From NCBI GenBank assembly GCA_023014485.1, contig JAJOZX010001072.1:269001-333000 (forward strand): a DNA stretch of 64,000 nt, read 5' to 3'. The translations under genes and the position numbers were made by a program. The stretch is from Bathynomus jamesi. Lineage: Eukaryota > Arthropoda > Malacostraca > Isopoda > Cirolanidae. The notes under the pieces were generated by a model. The model was not told where the DNA came from and made no database searches. It saw nothing but the letters and a program-made list of their open reading frames with translations. This document shows positions 22,038 through 32,970 of the stretch, one piece after another. How positions within the stretch are numbered: position 1 is the stretch's first letter; each line of letters opens with the position of its first letter.

Positions 22038-23422
22038 CGGGTTGCCCAGAAAAAAGTAAGCTATTGCTTTTAAGGATTTATTTCAGTTTTATATAAAGAA
22101 ATACAAAAATATAATACCGGTTAATAAATACTCCTGTTTATTGTCTATATTATGACATCAAATACTCAAATATCCACCACCTTGTTGGACACAAAGCTCC
22201 AAACGATGGCGCCAGTTATCAATTGCCCTGTTTATGAAATTTTGTGGTAGCGAATTCCATTCTTCCACAATCTTTTTTTTAATTGATCAATGTTAGCGAA
22301 ATTAGTATTCCTATACACTCTTTTCTTCAGTTCATCCCATATTTCATAATCAAGAAGTGACAAATGTGAGCTGTTGCCAAGCCAGTCTTTAGGTTTTATG
22401 TCGTCAGGAACTTCTTTGTTTAAATATTCAACTGTAAGGTGAGCAGTATGACATGCTGCACCATCTTGCTGAAATGTATATCGATTTGCCGAAACTTCGC
22501 GAATTTTTGGTAGATGTTTCTCTAATATACTGTTGCAATAATAAACAGCATTCATTTTAACACCGCTTTCAACAAAAATAACATCACTTTTACCCAGTTT
22601 TGAGACAGCAGGAGCTCATTAGTTTTTTAGAAAAGTTAAGCCGTTGAATTAAAAATCTTTCCGGTGTTACTTCTCTCTTGGTTCTTGCTGTAGAATACAC
22701 TCGATTGTTTTGAGTGGTGATAGGTGATCGAATTGAAAATTATTTTTCATCACTAAATCAGATTCTATTGACATTGGGAACTCTTTCAAGAAAAGCTTGA
22801 CATGCTTCCATTCTGTTCATCTTATTGACTGCATTCAAGATCTGCACTGGATAGCATTTATAAACTGTCAATTGCAGATCTTCTTTGACAATTCGTTGTA
22901 CACAGTAGAACTTCTTGAAATTCCGGTTTCTGCTGCAATTTCGTTTGGTGTCATATGCGTTCCAGGCTTTTCTTCCTGACTTAGAGCCATTTCCTTAACC
23001 ATTGCAATATTTTCATCAGTGCGAACTTCTCTTTTTCTTTCACTACCTTTGGTTCTAGCAACACATCCAGTTCTATCAATTATACGAATATTTTTTTTTC
23101 TACACCAGATCGAGTCCATGGTTTATTTGAAAACATTGCTATAATTTTTCTGGCACCATAGTGTTTCTCAATACGTAATTGTTTGATCAGTATGAGCTCT
23201 TCTTGACTATATGAAGGCATTTTTGATAGGTGATTAAATATTTTTGAAGTATCTACAACAAAGATAAATAGAGTATATTAAAAACAAATATTATAAAGAC
23301 ATATAGAGTGCTACATATAAAAGCAAATTATTTATTTAAATCGTTATAAAAGCAAGCAAATCTTGACAAAAGTAAATATAATAGTTGATAAAAGCAATAG
23401 CTTACGTTTGCTGGGCAACCCG
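22038..23422 (-). mobile_element. Mariner-like element, degraded
   Basis: About 1.39 kb, bounded by CGGGTTGCCCAG and its complement; a second match AAGTAAGCTATTGC / GCAATAGCTTAC extends the inverted repeats to about 30 bp. Both sides are TA tracts. Transposase pieces are on the minus strand: an N-terminal helix-turn-helix fragment at 22868-23119 (TPNEIAAETGISRSSTVY) and a C-terminal piece at 22232-22555 with the second catalytic region (FQQDGAACHTAHLTVEYL) and LSLLDYEIWDELKK near the third. Frameshifts and a lost middle make it inactive. Confidence 0.85.
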
Positions 23423-23448
23423 ATATATATATATATATATATATTATA

Positions 23449-26400
23449 TAGTAGGGCAGCTAAACAAGTTGAAGTGGACAATCCGGAGAAAAGCACCAAA
23501 CTTTCTCTACTTGTATATTTTGGACCAACAATTAAAAATATCCCCGGAACCACCTTCAGAGACCATTACTTGGCCGCCATATTGGATTTCAAGATGGCCG
23601 CCATAGACAAAATGGAATTTCTGATATAAGTTTCAATAGAGAATTCCCTTGGCATGTTTGGCATCAAACTATATGTTTTTTGGCATGATCAGATCAATAA
23701 AACAACTTTTAAGCTGATCAGAAGTATGTTTACTGCAGAAATCACACTTCGTACAACATATACAGTGAAAATCGTGAATATTTTAACACAAAAACCATGT
23801 TCAAGAAAACCATGTTTAAGAAAAATCAACGAAACTATAACAATTGAAGATTTCACCCACCAAAAAGTAGACCTTTAGCTCTATAACTGAATGTGGGAGA
23901 GGAAAATTGGCAAAATATGTGCATTTTAAAAAATGAAATTCTACAAAGGTCAAAATGCTACCCTTTCATATTTGCACAATTTTCATGCATTATTCGTGGT
24001 TCTATAGAAAACTTGTATTAACAACATTTGTAGAGTAAGGGCAGGGCTATTAAATGGGCACCATAAAATGGAAATATCTTGGCATTTAGCATTGCAATGC
24101 CTACTGTCCCAACTCACCCCCTGTCCCGAACTGTCCCAACTCACCCCGCTCGACGCTATATGTTAAACTGCACAGTTGCAGCTACACAGTTCTGTACACT
24201 TCCACCTGGCCTTCTTGCAAGCACACCTGGTGCCACATCCACTCTTGCTCTTGCAGCCGCATTTGACCAATTCGCTGCAAGCTTTAGATGCTACTGGTCT
24301 TGTGGTCCAAACTGGTGTCCATGACTGGGACTCTTCGCTAAAGGTCCATCCCCATCCTTCAGGAGTTGGAAGATTCTGTTCACTTCTCTCACAGGTCGAC
24401 CATATTCCTCCCTGGTATGTGACCCTCCTGGTGTGTTGGAGAAGAGCATCCTGAGTTGGTGGGATAGTCTCCATAGCTTTTCCCTTCTGACAGAACATGA
24501 CCTTTCTTGCCTCATCTACACGTTCAATGTCACTGGTGTTGTCATAGAGGACAACTGTGTACCGTTCAAGAAGCTTGAAGTGGGGAGTTTCGGCGTCAAC
24601 ATCTGCAAATGGATTTCGTGCCATGAATGTGAATGCTTGTGTTACCTCAGGGTAATGGTGCCATGCTGCCCATGCCGTATTCTTGCCCCTTCCGTAAAAG
24701 GATGATGTTGTATCACATCCCGTGAAGCAGTGAAACAGTGGTAGGGATGTGCATCTCTCTTCACCCAAAGAGGCACAGATTGTGTTAATATGATGGTAAG
24801 TGAAGTTTTTCCCAGTGCCAAAACCAACCCAAATATTTACTTCAGATCTTATGGACGTCAAGTGATGGAATTTTCCTATTAGAATGACAATAACATCCGT
24901 GTCTACAGTTCTGATCATGCAGTTAATGTGCCCTTCCTTTATTGCATCTTGAAGATGAATGAACAGTCTAGTGTCTGCCTCCTCATGGTCGCATCTTGGC
25001 ATTGTGCGGTCGGCCCCATTGATGATGACTTCAGGTCCTGATGTAATAACAACTTCTTTGTTGTTAGGAACTTCCATTGCAGCAACCTTGTCTGATAGGA
25101 AAGCGAACAGTTCTTGCTTGTTTCTAGAGTCTCGAAGGAAGTCATGCCAATTTAGGGGTAATTTGGTTTTTCCTTCAACCTTTCTTCTGATTCCTTTTCC
25201 CCGTTTTTCTCTGGTAGTCTCTTTTAAGGTGCTTGCAGTGTAGGTATCCCAGACGATGTCAATTCGCTGGCAAGTTTCTAACTGTTTGATGAGATAAGGG
25301 ACGAATACACGATCTGCATACTCTTCAAAGTTGGTAACACCTGCAGTAGACAGCAAATGGACGATGGCAGCTCCATCAAGAAGTTTCACATCAAAAGGAT
25401 CTGGAGGGTTGTCCTTGTTTTCAAATGTAATGATTTTCAGTAGGTCAGACTTTTTCCCAAACCGCAATTTCCCACCATCAGATAGGGAAGAAGGAAAGGG
25501 GTGATTCTCGTGTTGGAAGAATGCATCCATGTCACTATGCCGATGTTGCATAACAATATACAGATGAGAGAATAGAGCAACATCGTTCTTCAGTAGTTGG
25601 ATTCCCCCAACATTCCGTACCTGAGATTTCGGCCGAGGACATCTGAAGAGGGCAAGCGAGTTCTTCTTGATCGGTGTATGAATTGACCTTGTACAATCTG
25701 TGACAACTTCTTTGTAGTATCGGCTATATTGCTCCTTACCCAAATCCTTTATAGTTCTCACTGTATGGACCACAGATTCATCCATGACATTCCTTGTGTC
25801 TAAGGCCAGTAACTCATTCCCATTATCACAAAATGGATTTCCCATATCACGGAAGACTTCAACGAGATTAGAAACATGATCCTTGAATCTTCTCTGTGTA
25901 GATAGTCCTTCTTCGTGGTGGAAGTTGTTGTCTTCAGTTTCTGGAAGGTTTTCGTCTTCATATTCAGTAATCAATCTGGCTTGTTCTGGCCCTGCTACCA
26001 TCCACTTCTTGAATGCCACTGGATTCTCAGTCAGACCCACCGCGCCTCCTGAACCTTTGACTTTCTCATTGTTTTGTTCATGCGCTTGGTCTAAAGGCAT
26101 GGCTGAGAATCTCTTCTTGGTCTTGTGTACTACCCAGTGTCCATTTCGTGAAAACTCATTCATAACTGGCTGAGGGAGATTCTTCATGTCCCGGATGTGG
26201 AGTGGAAGCCAACGTGCGTAATTCTGGTGGTCAAGAGCAAAGAACCAGGGAACTACTTTCTTCAAGCTTTCTACATACAATGGAAAGTCTCCTGCACGAT
26301 GTGATCGTATGAATATGAGGCCGTCTATCTCCATCTGAAGAATTGTCTCCCAGTATTGGAATGTTGGACTGACCTGAACCATCTTCTTCTTCCACTCTTC

Positions 26401-28954
26401 CTTTGTCTTGTCATCATAGGGACCAACAGTTTCCATAAAGGCTTCATGCTGCAGCTTTGCCAATGTCAAAGCTGTTACCTGGTGAGCATGTCTGGTTCTT
26501 GTAAGATGAGAGGCTTTAAGAAATGAGTCAACAGTTCCTGCCGAAGCAATGCCTGCTTGTGTCAAGGCATTTGTCCACCCAGATCCCTCTAGATAATCTC
26601 CATACGTTCTCCACATGGCCATCTCTGTATGTAGACCTCCAAACATGACGATGACCTTGTCTTCTCCGTGGGTGTCTGGCCACTTCCACTGAATGAATTT
26701 ACCAAGGGCATATAGGGGTGCATCGAATGCAACAACTGGTATTTGCCCGGGGTTAAGGAATTCAGTAGCAGACCGAACAACATTCATTCCATGCTTGATC
26801 ATCGCTGGAGTAGCGGCCTTTTCATGGAATAAGGGAAGGAGGTAGGAAAGGGTTTTCATTTGATCTTCATCTTGTTCTTGCCTTGTAGCGTGGTATGCTG
26901 ACCATGATATAACATCACCCTTCCCTATCGTGTCTTTCTCCAAGATCCTGAACGCTTCTTTCATCCACTCCTTTTCCTGGAAACATGCTTCATGGTAGTG
27001 TCCCTCAATAGGGTCAGACACATTAGACAACTTCAGGACTTCTACCTTGGTTTTGTCCATTGCAACAGCTGGTACAATTGAGTAGGACATGAGTAACTCC
27101 AAGTCCTTTGAACCTAGAGAAGGTAGCACAAGATCACCTTGTTTGGTTCCACAGTTTGAGACAGTTGGGAACTGAAACAGACTAATCCCTGTACCATGAA
27201 ATGATCCAACGGCAGTTGTACTAGATGGGTTGTAATCCAGATTGTCAAGTGCCCCAACAATAAATGGTCCATGACGAAACTGAGCTGGTACAACCACTCC
27301 TTTGGTCTTGAAGTTCTGGCACACTGCTGTTGCAAGTTGGCTTTCGACTTGAAGAATTCGGTCATAACTCACACTGAGACCCAATTCATATAGTTGTGTA
27401 ATTAATGATTTTGACCGAATTTCAGTATGAATTTTCAGACCAAGATACAGAGGCAATGGTGGTTCTCTTTCCAAAGAATGGCGAACCTTAGATGATGATG
27501 TATGCTTGTTCCTAAAATTAAAAAGGATAAGTTGCGAGACAGTGAGAGTTGCAGGGGAGTCTTCTGGTGTTTGGTCCTTCACGTCAGCACCATTTGTGAT
27601 CATAGATATAAGGGTTTTCAAGGTTGTAGGTACCGATTCCTGTTGACAACCAGATGGAAAGGCACCTGCAAACTTGAATCCAGTAAAGTTGACGATTTCC
27701 TTGCGTATGATTCTAGCAGCTTTTGCAAGAATCATAGTATCTCCTTCAAAATTCTGTCTATTTGTCTCTCTGAGCATTTCCTGAATTCCCTGCTGAAAAA
27801 CTAAGATTTTGTTCTTGCCATCACTCACTTCCTGGGCATATGGGAAATACTCCAGAATCTTCTCTCTGAATCGTCCTCTGTTCATTTCCTTATTAATACC
27901 TAAGTCCCGAAGTCTTTTTTGATACAGATCAAATAGCACAGAAAACTTCATTTGAAAGATTCCTTCTTCCACGCAATTTTCTACATGATTAACGACCTCA
28001 ACTATTGCCTTTGCTTTCATCAAGTTTTCTTCATAGCCTTCTTCCTTGCTCTGTTTTTGTCTCAAAAGTGAGCGGTAACGGTTCCGATAAAATGTCAAGC
28101 ATTGCAGATGATACTTGGCTTCAATGGCCATGAGATCACCACCTCCTATTCTAGACATTAGTTCTGTGTCACTGAGTTCTGTAGCCATCATTCGTAAATT
28201 GACGTCAGCGCCAAATGTACTGAATTCGTGAAGATGCCCATGTGTTTGTTGACAAAACACACAAGTTGCTTTGTCCATAGGATGCCGCTGAACCCGCTTC
28301 CCCGTAGATGAACTGGTTTCACCTTCATCCGCCCTTTCTCTCTTTTTTGTAGCCCTTTCAAGCTTTTCTTTACTAAATTTAACATGGCATGACTTGTGCC
28401 ACACAGCTTTATTCTGAACCAGATCTTCAACAGTCACCTCTTCATTGAAAAGAAGAGGAACTGGTAGTCTTCCAAGATTCTTGAATGCGTTGACATTCTC
28501 CATAAATGTTGCATATGCTTCAGTTTTTTTACCACTCACAGCATTGAGTGGACATTTAAGAGTCTCACCTTTGCTCTCTTGACAAACCATGCATTTGCTC
28601 CAATCCATGTTCACAAATCACCTGCAAAACAGAAAAGCACATATTATATAGTTATATTATTAAATATTTTACATTAAATAAACATTTAAGGGTAATTCTG
28701 ATTATTTTATAGCAATCCTGGCATCGAAATATGTAGGTTTAGGGACTATTTATTTACAATTACTCCTCACAATAGTTTGTTGATTTCTAGCTGGCAGCCA
28801 TCTTGGATTTCCAAAATGGCAGCCAAGATAGGGTTGTGCGTCTTGGTTCCGGGGAAAAATTGGTAGCTAAGGTCCTGAACAACATTTGAGCCAAGTTTGG
28901 TGCTTTTGTCCAGAATGTCCACTTACTTCAAAAATCAGGGTCTAAGCTACTGCA

Positions 28955-28958
<4 letters not shown>
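23449..28958 (-). mobile_element. Complete ~5.5-kb inverted-repeat DNA element, probably Academ-like
   Basis: Imperfect terminal inverted repeats of about 160-180 bp flank one large gene. Shared blocks include AAAAGCACCAAACTT, AGTGGACA, CCCCGGAACCA and the paired motif CCATATTGGATTTC / CCATCTTGGATTTCC. The left end is TAGTAGGGCAGC, and the right-end complement is TAGTGCAGTAGC. Both ends lie in TA tracts, so the target duplication cannot be read. A single-gene structure with a nuclease-bearing protein of about 1480 residues fits the Academ superfamily as I know it (transposase with XPG-type nuclease), but the assignment is inferred without a search. Confidence 0.7.
24163..28608 (-). CDS. Large transposase-like protein with XPG/FEN-like nuclease and C-terminal CXC domain
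   Basis: An uninterrupted frame of about 1481 codons starting at ATG 28606-28608. The N-terminus has two CxxC...HxxC zinc modules (about residues 8-76 and 118-172, numbered from two codons before the ATG). The middle is long and unassigned (for example LDHQNYARWLPLHIRDM near residue 800). At about 1205-1320 it shows an XPG/FEN/PIN-like signature: HEEADTRLF, then TVDTDVIVIL, then FTGCDTTSSFYGRGK, matching in order the EAEA, D-x-D and GCD-plus-helix-hairpin blocks of FEN1. The tail (about 1448-1481) is a Tesmin/TSO1-like CXC cluster (KCGCKSKSGCGTRCACKK). A good 3' splice site (TTTTCTGTTTTGCAG) lies 17 bases upstream of the ATG, implying a 5' leader intron. Role in transposition is inferred from context. 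Confidence 0.75.
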   Translation of the reverse strand: MDWSKCMVCQESKGETLKCPLNAVSGKKTEAYATFMENVNAFKNLGRLPVPLLFNEEVTVEDLVQNKAVWHKSCHVKFSKEKLERATKKRERADEGETSSSTGKRVQRHPMDKATCVFCQQTHGHLHEFSTFGADVNLRMMATELSDTELMSRIGGGDLMAIEAKYHLQCLTFYRNRYRSLLRQKQSKEEGYEENLMKAKAIVEVVNHVENCVEEGIFQMKFSVLFDLYQKRLRDLGINKEMNRGRFREKILEYFPYAQEVSDGKNKILVFQQGIQEMLRETNRQNFEGDTMILAKAARIIRKEIVNFTGFKFAGAFPSGCQQESVPTTLKTLISMITNGADVKDQTPEDSPATLTVSQLILFNFRNKHTSSSKVRHSLEREPPLPLYLGLKIHTEIRSKSLITQLYELGLSVSYDRILQVESQLATAVCQNFKTKGVVVPAQFRHGPFIVGALDNLDYNPSSTTAVGSFHGTGISLFQFPTVSNCGTKQGDLVLPSLGSKDLELLMSYSIVPAVAMDKTKVEVLKLSNVSDPIEGHYHEACFQEKEWMKEAFRILEKDTIGKGDVISWSAYHATRQEQDEDQMKTLSYLLPLFHEKAATPAMIKHGMNVVRSATEFLNPGQIPVVAFDAPLYALGKFIQWKWPDTHGEDKVIVMFGGLHTEMAMWRTYGDYLEGSGWTNALTQAGIASAGTVDSFLKASHLTRTRHAHQVTALTLAKLQHEAFMETVGPYDDKTKEEWKKKMVQVSPTFQYWETILQMEIDGLIFIRSHRAGDFPLYVESLKKVVPWFFALDHQNYARWLPLHIRDMKNLPQPVMNEFSRNGHWVVHKTKKRFSAMPLDQAHEQNNEKVKGSGGAVGLTENPVAFKKWMVAGPEQARLITEYEDENLPETEDNNFHHEEGLSTQRRFKDHVSNLVEVFRDMGNPFCDNGNELLALDTRNVMDESVVHTVRTIKDLGKEQYSRYYKEVVTDCTRSIHTPIKKNSLALFRCPRPKSQVRNVGGIQLLKNDVALFSHLYIVMQHRHSDMDAFFQHENHPFPSSLSDGGKLRFGKKSDLLKIITFENKDNPPDPFDVKLLDGAAIVHLLSTAGVTNFEEYADRVFVPYLIKQLETCQRIDIVWDTYTASTLKETTREKRGKGIRRKVEGKTKLPLNWHDFLRDSRNKQELFAFLSDKVAAMEVPNNKEVVITSGPEVIINGADRTMPRCDHEEADTRLFIHLQDAIKEGHINCMIRTVDTDVIVILIGKFHHLTSIRSEVNIWVGFGTGKNFTYHHINTICASLGEERCTSLPLFHCFTGCDTTSSFYGRGKNTAWAAWHHYPEVTQAFTFMARNPFADVDAETPHFKLLERYTVVLYDNTSDIERVDEARKVMFCQKGKAMETIPPTQDALLQHTRRVTYQGGIWSTCERSEQNLPTPEGWGWTFSEESQSWTPVWTTRPVASKACSELVKCGCKSKSGCGTRCACKKARWKCTELCSCNCAV

Positions 28959-29007
<49 letters not shown>

Positions 29008-29008
29008 T
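28959..29008. repeat. (TA)n microsatellite
   Basis: Long TA run between the 5.5-kb element and a Penelope-like element. Confidence 0.95.
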
Positions 29009-31160
29009 AAACTTTAATTGCAATAACCGCAACAATATAAATTACACTAACCCGCAAGGAAAAATATAAAATTAATTATAAAACAGGATTTAAAAAAGCT
29101 AATTAATTTCGGCTGGTCACAAGCAAGTCCTTTTCAAAGCCATAAACTAATTAAAATATCTAAAAAAAAAAAAAAATTCATAACTCCCGTCCGGCGGAAG
29201 AGCTAAGGTTAAAATGACTGTGAAGGCATAAACACGGACAGAGAGGTGGTAGCTGTCGTACCTCTGGCAGTTGGCAAAGACACACTATTGCCCAGATTTA
29301 AAACCTTCGAATTGAAAAATCTAAGTATAAATACAAATCAATCCTGTACATCTGGCAGCCGGTCACGACCCGAAATTGCCCTAAAATATTTTAAAATGTT
29401 GAAAATAAAACTATCCATACTGTAGGACAACTTAATATTGGAAATGGTGTTGTCTTCCAAGATATAAAATGCCTCGTATATTTGTCTCTGTTCCAGGTCC
29501 CTGACCTTTATGATAGGTTTAGAATCCTGGAAGTTAAAAATATGATTATGCTGTTCCCTATGCTGAACTAGGCTGCTATAAGTATTACCCGATCTCAGGT
29601 CACGTTTGTGGGAATTAGTCCTTCTCTAAAAATCAATTGTCTCTCCGATGTATTTTTGAGGGCAGCCTCCACATGGGATTTCATAAACTACGCCAGAATT
29701 GTTGGAGGCTTTAGTAATAGGATGACGAATGAACGAAGACAATTTATTTGGCACAACGGAGACCAACTTAATCTGCTTTGGCAAGAGTGAGGAAAGCCTT
29801 TTGTTAACCTCAAAGGGCACTTTCAGGAATGAAACGTCTTTATCCCGGTTCCCAGTTTTGGAGTTTTGGGAGAAAAGAAAGATCTCCTAGCAGCGAAATA
29901 AGCTTTATCGATGAACAATTTGGAATAACCCAAACATATAAATATACTTTTAATATGTAAAACTTCATCGTCAAGATAAATGGGGTCACAAATCCTGAAA
30001 GCTCTCAAAAAGAGACCGAAAATAACGCCTTTCTTAGTACAAAGAGAATGATTAGAAAAAGCATGAGTGTAGCTGTCTGAATGCGTGGGTTTTCAGAATA
30101 CTTTGAAAGAAGGTCTTTGGTTGGAATCTCTTAAAATAAGAACATCCAAAAACGAGAGAGATCCACTATTTTCAATTTCATACGTAAACTGTATTGAGGG
30201 TACAAAACCATTAAGAACTCCCACCAGCTCATCCAGATCCACACGAGATTCCAAAATAACACACGTGTCATCAACGTAACGGAACCAATTGCCCCCCGGC
30301 ACCAAAGATTCCGGCAAAAAATTAACTTAAAAAAATTCCATAAAAATATTAACTAAAATTGGAGAGAGCGAAGAGCCCATAGGTAAACCTGTCCTCTGTC
30401 TAAAATTGACCCGTTAAAAGAAAATAGTATGTTTCGAGCAAAGTCGAACAAGCTCCAAAATAATTCCATAATCAAACGGAATGGTTTCAGGATGATCATG
30501 AAGCCACTCTTCCAGGAACTGCAAGGTCAGATCCAAATGGACTCAGGTAAACAAAGACACCACGTCAAAACTCACCAATTTCTTTCCCGATAGGTCTGTA
30601 CCTCAAAATTTGTCAAAAAACTCTGCAGAATTTTTAAGATGTGCTCCAGAGATTTGGCCTACTAATGCGAAAGGAGGCACGAGAGGAGCCATTTAGACAA
30701 CTGTTCAGTAGAACTTCCCACATTAGAAATAATAGGGCGCAAAGGTACTGAGGGTTTATGCACCTTTGGAAGCCTATATATATAAGGAAGATGGGGCAAA
30801 TAAGATTTAAATCTTTGAAAAAGTTCGGGAGAATCTTTAAGGATTCTTCCCAACTCTTTATTAAAAGAAGCCTGGGAAGTCTTAAGTGGATCACTGCTGA
30901 CTTTGGAATAAACGGATTCATCAGCCAACATGACATCCAGAGGTACGACAGCTACCATCTCTCTGTCCGTGTTTATGCCTTCACAGTCATGTTAACGTTA
31001 GTTCTTCCGCAGGACGGAAGTTTTATAATTTTTTTTTTTTAGATATTTTAATTAGTTTATGGCTTTGAAAAGGGTTTGGTTGTGACCAGCCGAAATTAAT
31101 TAGCCTTTTTAAATACTGTTTTATAATTAATTTTATATTTTTCCTTGCGGGTTGGTGTAA
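29009..31160 (-). mobile_element. Penelope-like retroelement 1, with inverted terminal copies
   Basis: The two ends (about 29030-29270 and 30945-31150) are inverted copies, for example ACCCGCAAGGAAAAATATA at the left and the complement at the right, plus TTCGGCTGGTCAC. Inverted partial copies are typical of Penelope-like elements. Decayed coding pieces lie on the minus strand between them, and both sides are TA tracts. Identity between the ends is high but not complete. Confidence 0.85.
29626..30958 (-). pseudogene. Penelope-like reverse transcriptase and GIY-YIG endonuclease remnant
   Basis: In minus-strand order: RT fingers with PYIYRLPKVHKPSVPLRPI (30662-30958), RT catalytic region with WFRYVDDTCVI and LSFLDVLI (30093-30317), a linker, and the endonuclease start with SGVVYEIPCGGCPQKYIG (29626-29820), the GIY-YIG pattern with its CCHH-type cysteine pair. 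Multiple frameshifts separate them. Penelope-like elements prime reverse transcription at a nick cut by the GIY-YIG domain. Confidence 0.85.
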
Positions 31161-31175
31161 TTATATATATATATA

Positions 31176-31907
31176 CAGGGTGGGCCGAAAGTCTGGATCC
31201 ATAGGAAAATATTTATTTTAATACATAAATTACAACAAATGGTAAATACTTAAAATGAATATCAACTTTAACTCGTAAATGCGTATCCGTGATACTGTAC
31301 AGTGATTCGTACTCCAGTATAAACAACAAATTATAACAAATGCTCAAATTGGCGGCCTCTGACATCGAAACACTTAGGGATGGAATTTATGATTTTTAAT
31401 AATTCTTTGAATTGACGTTCTCGAGATGCGTGTTTCATTTGATAATCTTCTTGTTGACTTTACTGGACTATTCGTTAAAGTTTCACATACCATTGCAGAG
31501 GTATTTTCGTCAGTTGCAGTTTTTGGACGACCAGAACGCCGTCGATCATGTACACTTCCTGTTTCTTTGAAACGTTTAAACAACTTGCCAACAGTCGCAT
31601 GTGTTACTGGATGCTTATCAGGATGATTTCTATTGAATTCGGTAGCAACTTCTCTGTGTGTAGCGCCCTGTCTTGCGTACATGAGCACAAGTTCTACCCG
31701 GTCTTCTGTTGTTAGATTCGAAGCCATTTCTGGGCTGAAATAAAAAAAGTATTTGAGTATTTATACTGGAGTACGAACTACTGTACAGTATCACGGATAC
31801 GCATTTACGAGTTAAAGTTGATATTCATTTTAAGTATTTACTATTTGTTGTAATTTATGTATTAAAATAAATATTTTCCTATGGATCCAGACTTTCGGCC
31901 AACCCTG
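31176..31907 (-). mobile_element. Mariner-like non-autonomous element with ~150-bp inverted repeats
   Basis: The ends are CAGGGTGGGCCGAAAGTCTG and CTTTCGGCCAACCCTG, in TA tracts. Inverted repeats extend about 150 bp (shared TACTGTACAG, TCACGGATACGCATTTACG). Between them the minus strand at 31374-31727 keeps the N-terminal DNA-binding part of a transposase: TTEDRVELVLMYARQGATH, a first helix-turn-helix, then RRSGRPKTATDEN (the AT-hook-like linker) and a second helix-turn-helix ending SRTSIQRIIKNHKFHP. The DDE domain is gone. Confidence 0.9.
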
Positions 31908-31939
<32 letters not shown>

Positions 31940-31974
31940 ATATTATATATATATTATATATATATATATATATA
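31908..31974. repeat. (TA)n microsatellite
   Basis: Interrupted TA tract between two mariner-type elements. Confidence 0.95.
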
Positions 31975-32875
31975 CAGGGCGTCCCAAAAAAATGTATACA
32001 CACTTTAACAGCTGATAGCTCAATTGATGTTTCTTTGTTTCCAAGTTAAACCCATTAGAATTAATAATGGCAGTCAGACTAAGCTTTGAACAAAGGAAAT
32101 TCATTCTAAAATGCTACTGGAAGTGTGAAAACGCAGTTGAAGTGCAAAGACAGTTTAGGACGGAGTTTCAAACAGATCCACCAACGCGACTTACCATCAC
32201 TCGAATTAGAGATAAGTTTGAAGCCGATGGAACTGTTCAGAATGTCCACAAGAAGCGTTCCGGAAGACCACGGACATCGACAAGCCCCACAAAGCAAGAA
32301 AGAGTACTGGAAACGTATCACCAAAGTCAAGAAAATCTGTGCAGCAAGCGAGTCGTGAGGTAGGAATTTCAGAATCGTCTGTCCAACGCATTTTGAAGCG
32401 CTGTCAATGGAAAAGTTACATTCCAAGATTAGTCCATGCTATTAATGAAGATGATCCGGACCGAAGAGTGGAGTATTGCGAGTGGTACTTGGCACGATGT
32501 GGATGTGGATTGGACGAAGGGGTTTTCGTAGAATACCCTCCGCGTTCACCAGACCTCACACCACTAGACTTTTTTTTATGGGGATACTTAAAGACAAAGT
32601 CTACGCTATAAAACCTGCAACAGTCGCTGAATTGAGAGCAGCCATTGAACGAGAATGCACACAAATACCAAACGAAATGTTTCGTGATGTTTGCGATTCC
32701 ATTGCTTCGCGTTATCAGCAGTGCCTGGACCAGAACGGACGTCAGTTTGAAAAGGCGTTGACAAAACAATTAAATAATGTCTGTAGATTCTATTACATTT
32801 TTAAAATGAAATGTATTTTAATAAACACTGCCTTTATAAGTATTTAAAGTGTGTATACTTTTTTTGGACGCCCTG
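31975..32875 (+). mobile_element. Mariner-like deletion derivative, copy 1
   Basis: About 0.9 kb, bounded by CAGGGCGTCCCAAAAAAATG and TTTGGACGCCCTG in TA tracts. The remaining transposase has the N-terminal helix-turn-helix ([19 protein letters not shown], 32067-32363), the linker [16 protein letters not shown] and, after a frame break, a C-terminus with [19 protein letters not shown], which holds the third catalytic position. The first two catalytic aspartates are lost: the frame goes from [13 protein letters not shown] directly to the PPRSPD block. The element at 53716-54620 has the same deletion. Confidence 0.9.
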
Positions 32876-32899
32876 TATATATATATATATATATATAAT

Positions 32900-32962
<63 letters not shown>
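32876..32962. repeat. (TA)n and (GT)n microsatellite
   Basis: TA run followed by a GT run. Confidence 0.95.

Positions 32963-32970
<8 letters not shown>

Noticed and set aside
24163..28608. Host single-copy nuclear protein
   Set aside because: Intron-free large frame between inverted repeats in a repeat-only region; a host origin is not excluded but is less likely.
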